Shown here one piece after another: positions 55,660 through 64,000 of a stretch of 64,000 bases of DNA. The stretch lies in the NCBI RefSeq assembly GCF_014356525.2, contig NC_052511.1, positions 10,801,653 to 10,865,652 on the forward strand. Direction: 5' to 3'. The position numbers and the translations under genes are program-made. The stretch is from Nilaparvata lugens (taxonomy: Eukaryota; Arthropoda; Insecta; Hemiptera; Delphacidae). How positions within the stretch are numbered: the stretch's first letter is position 1; every line of letters begins with the position of its first letter. Under the pieces are notes generated by a model. It did no database searches, was not told the origin of the DNA, and worked only from the letters and a program-made list of their open reading frames with translations.

Positions 55660-55915
55660 TCTCTGGATTATAGTTCTATATTAACATATGATATGTTGTA
55701 TTCAAGTCCCATGAATGAAATTCGAAAATTAATTCCGAAAAATCTACAAGGAAAATTGAAATTTGGGCATCGAGGTGCACGAGACTGATATTTTTAGTAA
55801 CTATGTTCAAAATTTGGAGATCTAAATGATTCCAGTTTTTCCGGTATACAATCCACAAGTTGACATGTTTCAATGCAAACAAACACAACCCTACTCTTTC
55901 TTATTATATAGATAA
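55660..55915 (-). mobile_element. Possible second Helitron 5' end
   Basis: Minus strand from about 55914 reads TCTATATAATAAGAAAGAGT after an A, like the 5' end of the Helitron at 55492; no CTAG end is found. TAGTTCTATATTAACATATG (55670) recurs at 57715. Confidence 0.4.
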
Positions 55916-55985
55916 CTAGTTTCAGCACTCATACCATTTTCAAGTGTTAAAATGAGTGCTGAAACTAGCTCTGTTGAATGGAAAG
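55913..55985. repeat. Small hairpin of the CTAGTTTC..GAAACTAG type
   Basis: AACTAGTTTCAGCACTCATA pairs with ATGAGTGCTGAAACTAG; the arm read on minus has CTTGAAAATGG before it, as in families A and B. Confidence 0.65.
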
Positions 55986-56094
55986 TATGTAAGTGATTTC
56001 TATAATAATGAAATGAATAAATAATTAAAATCAAATACAGTGGTATAAAGAGGGAACTGATTATTTCTACAGTATAATCATTAGATTACTGTTC

Positions 56095-56150
56095 TAATCA
56101 TGTAAGTTACAATATATTTCGGCTTGTAGACCAATTCACATTACATTACA
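56095..56150 (-). repeat. Retroelement 3' end fragment, minus strand
   Basis: TCATGTAAGTTACAATATAT and CGGCTTGTAGACC, the third copy of the type at 45351 and 52155; a purine tract follows directly. Confidence 0.45.
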
Positions 56151-56174
56151 TCATATCTAACTATTACACGAGTT

Positions 56175-56625
56175 TTTTCAGAGATTGAGAGGGAGAGGAA
56201 TGTAAGAGAGAGAAGGAGAGAGGAAGATGAAGGAATAGAGATAGATAGTAAGGATGAGATGGAGGAAAGAATGGAAAAGAGAGAGGAAAATAGTGGAATA
56301 GTGAGAAAGAAAGAGGAAGAGAGAGGAAGCGAGAGAAAGAGAGAATTGGTGGGAGGATTGATTGATTGATTATATGCCTTTATTAGGGCGGAGTTAGGAC
56401 TCCTGGTCCTCTCTACCACACAGAGGATGAGAGGAGATGAAAGGTAAAGAAGGATGAAGAGAGAGTAAGTACGAGATGAAGGGATAGGACGCGAGAAGAG
56501 AGAAAAATGAATAGAGAGGGTATATTCAAGAGATTGGAAAGGAAAAGAATTGAGTGACAGAGGAAGAGATAGTGAGTTAGAGGGGTAGAGAGAGTGAAGA
56601 TTTAAAGAAAAAGTGAGACCGATTG
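56175..56625. repeat. Polypurine tract with an (ATTG)n-tailed fragment inside
   Basis: GAGAGGAAGAGAG-type sequence on both sides of GATTGATTGATTATATGCCT..GGGCGGAGTTAGGACTCC (56357-56410). Confidence 0.85.
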
Positions 56626-56679
56626 CTTAGAGTAGGAAAGCCAAGAAACCTTCTCCATAAGAAAAAGAAGGAGATTGAT

Positions 56680-56825
56680 ATGGGAAGAAGAAGAAGATGA
56701 CAAGGAAGACAAGCAGAAAGAGGAGTAGAAGAAGAAGAAGGAGAAGAAGAAGAAGAAGAAGAAAAGAAGAAGAAGAAGAAGAGAAGAAGAAGAAGAAGAA
56801 GAAGAAGAAGAAGGAGAAGAAGAAG
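56680..56825. repeat. (GAA)n microsatellite
   Basis: AGAAGAAGAAG runs with single-base slips; ends at GTCTCCCTCTTGCC. Confidence 0.95.
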
Positions 56826-57300
56826 TCTCCCTCTTGCCTTTGAGATGTCCCGGCGCTGAGATATTTACGAGCCTGTGTACCATATCAAAAACCCGTATAA
56901 GATTTCAAATGAGGCATTATGCGATGGGAGAACATACCCTTCGCAAGATATATTCCCTGAAATTATCATGAGAAATGGACCAGATAAATTATGGCTGCCA
57001 CCCCACTGCTGTAGTCTGAGAGAGAAGAGGTGGAATGTTTGCAGGTAATAGACGACTAGGTGAGCATAAATATTTTCGAAAAGGAGTTATGAACTGGAGT
57101 GATACGACTTCATTCCTTTTTGCTCTGTTATATTCAGTTCCTACGGTAGTGAATTAGGTATTTGTAATCCTTACGCAAATTCCTTATTTCATGATCTATG
57201 GCTGATTCAATGCAATAATCTTCATCACAAAATAGATTTCATCTTATAATATTTCATCTAAAACGTTTCAGGTTATAACTATTTTAATATTATGTTACAA
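56826..57300. other. Upstream stretch, no gene seen
   Basis: First 240 bases are mixed-composition and repeat-free (ATGTCCCGGCGCTGAGATATTTACGAG, AAATTATGGCTGCCACCCC), perhaps regulatory; the rest is AT-rich. Confidence 0.35.
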
Positions 57301-57312
57301 TTTTATCTATAA

Positions 57313-57534
57313 CTAGCAGAAAGGCTCGCTTCGCTCGCCATATCCGTCTAGCCAGGGGGCTCCGCCCCCTGGACCCTCGACTGGATCGTCCAAGGATGAG
57401 ATCAGCAGGCTCGCTTCGCTCGCCTGCATTTTTCATTTGAGCGTTTTTATCATATGTTAGGACAATCCAGTCGGGGGTCCAGACTAAACGTCTGGCTAAA
57501 CGGATATGGCGAGCGAAGCGAGCCTTACGCCTAG
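57313..57534. mobile_element. Two-ended Helitron-like fold-back element
   Basis: Left end read on minus: GGCGAGCGAAGCGAGCC..TTTCTGCTAG then T. Right end on plus: GGCGAGCGAAGCGAGCC..TTACGCCTAG (57531-57534) then T. So both borders are Helitron-type 3' ends. Inside is the hairpin CCAGGGGGCTCCGCCCCCTGG (57350-57370 area) and a second GGGTCCA..GACTGGA inverted pair. Confidence 0.65.
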
Positions 57535-57539
57535 TAATA

Positions 57540-58000
57540 TAATATTCCCAGGATTGAAGTAGCAGTGCCCAATCAATTTTTCCGCGATGAATGCATTTAA
57601 ATCTTCAACTTGGTGCCAACCTAACAAAGTCAACTCAACTCAATGCCAACCTGACAAAATTATTAATTTAGTTACCAGTTAACAACTGTTTCAAAGAGGT
57701 ACTCTCTCTAGATTATAGTTCTATATTAACATATGGTATGGACATTTTTCAATTATAATTAAGAGAATAAGAAGAATATAGATGCTAAAAGACGAACTTT
57801 AAACCCTTAAAAACAACCCTTAGAGTTAAAATATTGACAAAAGATTTCTTAGTGCGCCTCTAAAGGGCCAACTGAACATACCTACCAAATTTGAACGTTT
57901 TTGGTCCGGCAAATCTTCAGTTCTGCGAGTGGGTGCCATTTCGCTTTTATATTATATATATACATAGATATTCATGAAAATTCATCGAATATCCAGCATT
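57540..58000. other. Upstream stretch, no gene seen
   Basis: ACTTGGTGCCAACCTAACAAAGT and AATGCCAACCTGACAAAATT repeat pieces found at 55567-55600; old repeat remnants. Confidence 0.45.
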
Positions 58001-58014
58001 CTATGATTCGATTT

Positions 58015-58200
58015 ATTTCTCCATCACATTCCATCAGCCTCCACCTCCTTCTCCACCGACTCCTCCACCCCCTCGACCACCACCAACCCATACCCATCTC
58101 TCTCCTCCTCCTACTCCTTCTACTCCTCTTCCTCCTCCTCCTCCAACTCCTCCTACCTCTTCAACTCCTCCTACTTCTCCTTCTCTACCATCATCTATTG
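58015..58200. repeat. CTC-rich low-complexity tract
   Basis: CTCCTCCTACTCCTTCTACTC-type runs. Confidence 0.85.
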
Positions 58201-58451
58201 AAATAGTTAACATTCTCCACTGTATACACTTTTTCTCTTCTCTCTCTTGTTCAATCTCCTTCTACGAACTAAAAATCGAAAGAAATTCCAGTTTTCTTTT
58301 TCATTTGCTATTTCAAAGAGTTTTCTTTTTTATTTTTATCAATATTTTTTTGTTGAAGTTATTCTGTTTTCTTTTACTTTAACCTATGGTTTTATTATGT
58401 TTGTTCTAGTTGTACCTTTGTAAAATAGAATTGTATGGGGGTTTAAGTGTG

Positions 58452-58608
58452 AAGGTGCGTACAGATATACGCGTCGCGAACATGAGCAATTCACTTTTAA
58501 TCAGCTGATGCCAAGTTTCTTATATCTGAATCTGTAAAAATACGGATACAATCAGCTTATTTAAAGTGAATTGCTCATGTTCGCGACGCGTATATCTGTA
58601 CGCACCTT
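58452..58608. mobile_element. MITE, AAGGTGCGTACAG family, copy 2
   Basis: 157 bp; ends AAGGTGCGTACAGATATACG and CGTATATCTGTACGCACCTT, inner GAACATGAGCAATTCACTTT twice in inverted form. Cleaner ends than the copy at 6347. Confidence 0.85.
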
Positions 58609-58679
58609 AAGAAAGGGCCGGCTGCGCCCTAACTTCGCCTTCCCAGGTCAAAAATAAAGACTCATCTTTAGAAAAAAAT

Positions 58680-58805
58680 GAATAATCTTCTTCTCCACCT
58701 CCTCTTCATACTCCTCATCCTTCTCTTCCCCCTCCTCCTCCTTCTTCTCTTTCTCCTCCTCCACCTCTTCCACCCACAACTCCTCCTCCTACTCCTCACC
58801 TTGTC
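58680..58805. repeat. CTC-rich low-complexity tract
   Basis: TTCTCCACCTCCTCTTCATACTCC-type runs; the Arg/Lys-rich minus-strand frame is a by-product. Confidence 0.85.
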
Positions 58806-58857
58806 GAACTTTTCATAGTAAACACTACTCCCGTCAAATCCCAAATAATCATAAAGG

Positions 58858-59132
58858 CATAGAGAAACAATAGCGTAAGTAGATATCCCATGGTATAGGG
58901 CGTTCATGTCACAACTTTTACTGTTATCTCAAGCCGATTACTGACGATTATTGTCGATTTTCACTGTTTTGACCGGGTAAAAGTTTATGAACGGCACAAC
59001 ATGAGAGACTACCAGCGTCATAAAGCTTCACAGGAAAGAACTACGTGGACTATCAGCTTGAGATAACAGTAAAAGTTGCGACATAAACGCCCTATACCAT
59101 GGGATATCTACTTATGCTATTGTTTCTCTATA
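58858..59132. mobile_element. MITE, CATAGAGAAACAATAGCG family, copy 3
   Basis: 275 bp and complete; 7-bp duplication ATAAAGG at 58851-58857 and 59133-59139. Inner arms contain AACTTTTACTGTTATCTCAAG and its complement. Confidence 0.9.
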
Positions 59133-59139
59133 ATAAAGG

Positions 59140-60350
59140 TTCCACTGTTTGTTTAATAGGCCTGTTAACGGTATTGCATAACTTGCTCCTTCAATTGTTG
59201 TAATAAAGATCATTACAAATTAATCATTTATTGAGCTTGACGGGATGCATAACCTGCCCCGTCAATTAGATTTATAGATATTACTCTTTATGATGGAGGA
59301 AACACCATCACAGACGAAGCATAATATGCTAGCGTAAGCGTTCTCCATTGTCTCATATTCTCACAGTAGAGATATTGTTACTTTCTCAGAAACAAAATAC
59401 TGTAATGGAATTCCATGAACTACTCATTTATTTGGAATCTTTTGATTTATTGGAATATAAAAAATGTGGAAGATTTTATTGTTTTATATTATGGATCGAT
59501 GAATCTCAAATCAAATAGAAAAAACTTTATTGTTATTGATTATATTTCAGTATTACAACCAGTTCTGACAAGATTGTTCTTCATTAGCACAAAATTACTT
59601 TCCTAAAAATCGATGACAGAAAGTACAATATAGCTTCACTTTGAAATAATGATATAGTTATTTTTAAAGTTCAATGAAAAGATTAGAATATGCTGAACAT
59701 TCAAGTTATTTGATTACAATATTATATAAGGAGTTATTCTTGGATATTTAATACTAGACATTTCAACCAACTAGAAGAACTTTGAATCATTTCACCAGAT
59801 CATAAATATATTTTACGAACTATTTAAAAGATTATGAGGGAAAAAAACTATTTGTTCTTTCTCTACAAATAGGATAGATCAATTATAAGGAGATAGCAAT
59901 TCATAAGAAATATTGAGCATAACAAAATTTCTATTTGTCAGAGTATTTGAATTTAGAGTTGAAACAGTCTGCCCAACTAATTAACTGATTCGATCTGAGT
60001 GAAGTGGAGCAATCAAGTGCTTTCCGATCCGTAGATAACTTGAGAGCTTCCTACTGCTTAAAGATTATCCACTCCTTGCAGTGCCAATTAGAACTATGAT
60101 GACAATCTCTCAGCAGTTCTAGCAGCTCAAATTTGTCTTCAATTTGCAGTTAACTGATATGCTAATTATCTCATCCCGGGGTGGAGATGATCGCAATGAA
60201 GGCTTGGCTACAGAGCTCTTAGTGTGGAGTGAAGTTGGTAACTAGAATATAGGAGGTGTGTTATTAAATCATGCTGGGATATATTTATGTATGTAGAACC
60301 TTCATAAATATATATATAAGTTGGATATAAATAACCAATATAACTATCAC
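59140..60350. other. Upstream stretch, no gene seen
   Basis: Mostly unique AT-rich sequence. TTGCATAACTTGCTCC and GATGCATAACCTGCCCC (59173, 59244) are a small direct repeat. Confidence 0.4.
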
Positions 60351-60358
60351 ATGTACCT

Positions 60359-60645
60359 AAAGCCCTGGCCACACTGAACAAATGTTCGACAAACATGTTT
60401 GTTGAGGAGCTCAGGGACAAACATTTTAAAAAGTTTGGACAATCATTGTTTGTCAAACAAGAAATTACTGTTTTTTCAAACATTTTTAGTGTTAGCAGTG
60501 TAAAACATGAAACCTGTTCTCCTCACTTACAAATATTTTGTTTGGTGATGCGTCCACACTGGCCACGGGCAAACATTGTCAAACATAATAAAATTTGCCC
60601 AAACTGTCTCAACAAACATGTTTTGTTCAGTGTGGACACGACTTA
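60359..60645. mobile_element. MITE with CCACACTGAACAAA ends
   Basis: Left CTGGCCACACTGAACAAATG..AAACATGTTTGTTGAG pairs with right TCAACAAACATGTTTTGTTCAGTGTGGACACG over about 40 bases. Frames of 91 (-) and 83 (+) codons here run over the element and are not genes. Confidence 0.7.
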
Positions 60646-60649
60646 ATAT

Positions 60650-62040
60650 TATCGAGAATATTAGAACGAATCTGTGGTAAGAAATTGTATTACAGTCTTC
60701 AACTGTTCAATCATTCTTAAGCCACCCAAGTTATCCATGGATATGAATGGTAATGGTGAAATGTTGAAGCTAGACCATTCTGTCAAATTTTGTTTTTAAT
60801 ATACTGTATCTCAGATAATGTGTTTTTCAATCTTCAATCTTGTTTCCAGAAAAGCCAAGATCTGACTTTCTCCATGAAATATTTCTTTTGAAGTCATACG
60901 AATTTTTTATATGATTCGTAAGTAGCTAGCGTCAATAACTTGACGAGCATTTATTGTTATAATTTTAAATGAGTTACTTTTGAAAAAGTTGATGATGCTT
61001 TTTTAACTCATCCGGAAGTAGCGTTCTATTGAAACTTTTGCCCAGCAAATTATAAGTACTCAATTCCCAGATTTATGAGTTTGTATAATTTGAGTCGATT
61101 TTTAGTTTGTTAATACTACAAAATACATCAGTTCGATTTATGAATAGATTTAGCTTGATTATCCAATCATTTTTTGTCTAAGCAATTTATCTTTCTTTAA
61201 CGTTTCATCCTCATATAAAAGTTTCGAAGTGACCAATTTTAAATTACGTGAGTGATAAACTATTACTTTTCATTGAATTTCTATCAAATCCATATGAATC
61301 GTTCCAGTAATCGATTTATATATATTACCATGTTGTTAAAGAATCTTTGCCAACGAAAGCTTTACAATCATGACTATCAAGTCCATTGTCATATAGCCGT
61401 TAAAGAAAATAGACACATCACTGTTCCTATAAAGATTCCAGATGGTCTTTCAAAATCGAATAATATGCAAGATTCTTATCCAGTAACTTCCCTGAGCTCT
61501 CATCTCAGCGTTTTCAGAGAGGCTTGTTTGAGGATTCTGTAGCCCGATCTGGAACAAAGGTCACTCCAGCGAGAGGAGATTTTGGAGGTCCCTGTGGCGA
61601 CATCTATCGGACCCTGTCCCAAACCTGAAGTTACAAAAAAGTGGCCACTGGTATAGGGAGCGCTGCAGAGGCACCCTCTTTTTTATCATGGGGAGAAATG
61701 GTCATCCTAAACAATGTGGTTGAAGCTTATCACTGAGAAAAAAACAACCGAAATGTTTTATATTTGATATGTTACAGTGCCTCGGGTTCACATTTAGCTC
61801 TATGTTGTGGGTCTACATATAATTTATAGATTCTTTTATAGAACTTTCATATTTATAGATAAGTTCAACTATTATCAGAACTATTCAATTTATAGATACT
61901 CAAAATATATAATCAATTGAGATTTTTTTTATTGTACAATACTTTAGCTATCTAGTCTGGAGACTAATGAGCTAATTTTTTCTACCCTAACATACTACTT
62001 GAAAATGTTAACAGCGAATATCTCATTAGATATTCTCACT
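60650..62040. other. Upstream stretch, no gene seen
   Basis: Mostly AT-rich. A GC-richer patch at 61525-61700 (AGCGAGAGGAGATTTTGG, GTGGCGACATCTATCGGACC, AGTGGCCACTGG, GGAGCGCTGCAGAGG) has no frame; it may be regulatory or an old repeat. The 96-codon frame at 61252 has no family features. Confidence 0.4.
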
Positions 62041-62044
62041 GATA

Positions 62045-62120
62045 TTGATTGTTAAATTGAGATTTGGGTGAAGAATAGTTTTGAACCAAGAAGTTTGTTA
62101 TTGTTTCATGTCAATCATAT
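62045..62120 (+). repeat. Dispersed retroelement 3' end, diverged
   Basis: TTGAGATTTGGGTGAAGAATAG, TTTTGAACC and a Helpful T-rich end; weak match. Confidence 0.35.
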
Positions 62121-62738
62121 TCAAATGATCTGTAATTTTATTCTCAAATATGTGAGATAAATTACATGCTCAGTTACGTATCCATTTCAGGAATGAGAGT
62201 TTTTAATTTAAGCTTAAGTTCATTTCACCTTGATCAGCAGAAATCTTACCACTGTGCCTATCGTTATTATTAATCAATAATAAACTTATCATGTGAGTCA
62301 ATGAAGACTCGACAAGAAATTTATCAGGGAAAGAGGAAGGTAGAGGATCGTTGATCTTCGAAGTAATGTTGTACAGAATTTAAAACTCTGTTAACATCAA
62401 GAGCCTATCGTAATACATTGTGGAGAGTACAATTATCTCATAAGATTGAAACTAATTTCTCCTCAGTTCAATTAGAGAAAAACAGTACAACCTGTATTAT
62501 CAAGATTAAATCTTGAACAACTTGAACAACTTAATCTTGCAACTTAACCTCGATAATTATTGTATTCTTCCTTCTCTAGTTCAATAGTCTTCCAGTGAGA
62601 GACCTGAAGAAGCAGTTTCAAGTCTATATCAAAGTCTATTGTGTAAGAGTTGTTATTATCTGCTAGGCAAATGATGTCAATATTGAATTATTCCGTTAGA
62701 TTCATAATTTATGAGCGCGTTCATTATCCTACCTCAGT

Positions 62739-62898
62739 TCCGGTTGCACAAATGCCGGTTAAATTTGAACCGAGATTAATTACAAGAGAGCCAATCAGAG
62801 AAGCCACGAGAACTATTTTTTCCAAAAACGCCTTCTATGATTGGTTATCGTGAAATTAATCAAGATTAGAATTTAATCGGCTTTTGTGCAACCGTGCC
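62739..62898. mobile_element. MITE of the GCACAAAAGCCGG family, complete
   Basis: CCGGTTGCACAAATGCCGGTT at the left, CGGCTTTTGTGCAACCGTGCC at the right; AGAGAGCCAATCAGAGAAGC inside. Confidence 0.8.
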
Positions 62899-63186
62899 AG
62901 AGACTTGTGACTGTTTCTATGATGTCGTATAACTCGCTAATTTGACTGTAATAATCTGATGAGGATTAGCTTACTGAATGCATGAAAAAGAAATAAAATC
63001 ATTTTTCTCTGGTGATAAATAAATGTGCTTTTGTGCAACCGGGCCAGAGACTTGTGACTGTTCCTATGATGTCGTATAACTCGCTAATTTGACTGTAATA
63101 ATTTGATATAATCTGATGAGGATTACCCTACTGAATGCATGAAAAATAAATAAAATCATTTTTCTCTGGTGATAAATAAATGCATG
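62899..63186. repeat. Tandem duplication, about 145 bp, two copies
   Basis: AGAGACTTGTGACTGTT.CTAT, CTCGCTAATTTGACTGTAAT and CATTTTTCTCTGGTGATAAA occur in both. The GTGCAACCGGGCC end of the MITE lies between the copies (63031-63048), so the MITE end was duplicated along with its flank. Confidence 0.85.
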
Positions 63187-63189
63187 TAA

Positions 63190-63690
63190 TACTTGGATAC
63201 TCATCAATATTCAGTTTCAACTTTACTAAGCTTTAAAATGTTCACGGCAATAGAACTCACATTTCAAGTTACCATTTTCCAATTTCGACGTTCTACTAGT
63301 TCAAGCAGAACCATGAAAATTAAAATGACACGTTCTAAAGCAGATTACGTTCATTTGAAATGACATTGTACAAGGCTCTCTACATTGCAATTAACCACCG
63401 TTTATAGTTAGACAAGCGTTTTGCCGGTTATCTTGACACGGCAATTTGTCGGACTTGATTGCGGAAAATGCTTTTAAACTTTAGTTTAATGCTCGAATTA
63501 GTGTCATTTTGTGAGTTTTCGACACAGAAAAGTCTTTTAAAACGATGAGAGCTAATCATTTTCAATAGTTATTTCAGCTTTCTCTTTCAAATTCTCTACA
63601 TTGTCATTATTGAAGGCAATGATGTGATTGGATCGGATGATATAATCAAACAATGTCATTAATTCTGTATTCATTCATTTTTCATACACT
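63190..63690. other. Upstream stretch, no gene seen
   Basis: Unique; CGTTTTGCCGGTTATCTTGACACGG near 63418 is the only GC-richer spot. Confidence 0.4.
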
Positions 63691-63694
63691 TGGA

Positions 63695-63800
63695 ATTATT
63701 GGGGAGAGGCAACATAAGATTAAACTTGTGTCATTCCTCTGTCAATTGGAATTTCAGATTGAAAAGTCCAGAAATAGGTTATGTCCATCACCAAATAGCT
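63695..63800 (-). repeat. Dispersed retroelement 3' end, minus strand
   Basis: GGGGAGAGGCAACATAAGAT and TCCAGAAATAGGTTATGTCC. Confidence 0.65.
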
Positions 63801-64000
63801 TTTAGTCCAATTTCCAGTTCAAAAATATAATGACCAGAAATTTTGCATTAAGTTAAATTAATTAGAACCAAGATCAAATTGGAATATTACACTAAAATCT
63901 CACTAAACACTGCAAAATATTGAACTATTTTCAATATTTTTTAAAAGAAAATGTATGAATTCAGGGCTATTTTCTTGTGTTTATGAAATAGAATTATAGT

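Noticed and set aside
56602..56883. Poly-Ser/Phe minus-strand frame
   Set aside because: Translation of the (GAA)n microsatellite.
57901..58206. 101-codon Leu-rich plus-strand frame
   Set aside because: CTC-rich low-complexity DNA.
58668..58907. Arg/Lys-rich minus-strand frame
   Set aside because: Complement of a CTC-rich tract that runs into a MITE.
60208..60646. Frames of 91 and 83 codons
   Set aside because: Both run over a MITE with inverted ends.
37800..64000. mir-iab-4/iab-8 hairpin between abd-A and Abd-B
   Set aside because: I looked for the ACGTATACTGAATGTATCC seed region and its complement and found neither; ACGTATACATAAGG at 28326 and 28430 differs and lies in a tandem repeat in the intron.

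Overview
This window is AT-rich animal nuclear DNA with introns, almost certainly from an insect. The only conserved host gene I can recognise is the posterior Hox gene abdominal-A (abd-A), on the minus strand. The repeat content (short inverted-repeat elements, Helitron ends, A/T-tailed retroelement ends, tRNA-like SINE) suits a large hemipteran-type genome such as a planthopper, but the order is an inference and the species cannot be read from the sequence.

abd-A layout. Coding exon 1 lies at 37421-36809 and carries the N-terminal block, Ala/Ser-rich linkers and the YPWM hexapeptide. A 33-nt microexon at 24773-24741 encodes the residues that follow it and completes the TDWM motif known from AbdA proteins. 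Intron 1 is 12.0 kb. The next intron runs past base 1 without a homeobox exon, so the homeobox exon lies outside the window and the gene exceeds 37 kb. A CpG-rich 5' UTR and promoter region lies just above 37.4 kb. Everything from about 37.8 to 64 kb is upstream, which in a colinear Hox cluster is the side facing Abd-B. It holds long polypurine (GAGA) tracts and several repeat-free islands with TTTTATGGCC/GCCAT-type motifs that look like enhancer or Polycomb-response candidates.

Mobile DNA. The largest mobile gene is a two-exon, 611-codon, apparently intact DUF7869-like gene (15468-13162, minus) bounded by 21-22 bp terminal inverted repeats (12893-15664). It looks like a complete DNA transposon sitting in the second abd-A intron, with three extra end-copies piled up beside it. 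A broken non-LTR reverse-transcriptase tail occupies 1-348. Around these are two or three families of fold-back repeats whose arms resemble a hammerhead-ribozyme core, several MITE families with clear target duplications (7 bp, 9 bp, TTAA, TA-type), Helitron termini including a two-ended one, a dispersed A/T-tailed retroelement 3' end present in at least 17 places, and many tandem arrays.

Most other open frames in the window are low-complexity or shadow frames. All assignments come from reading the sequence and from remembered families; no search was run.
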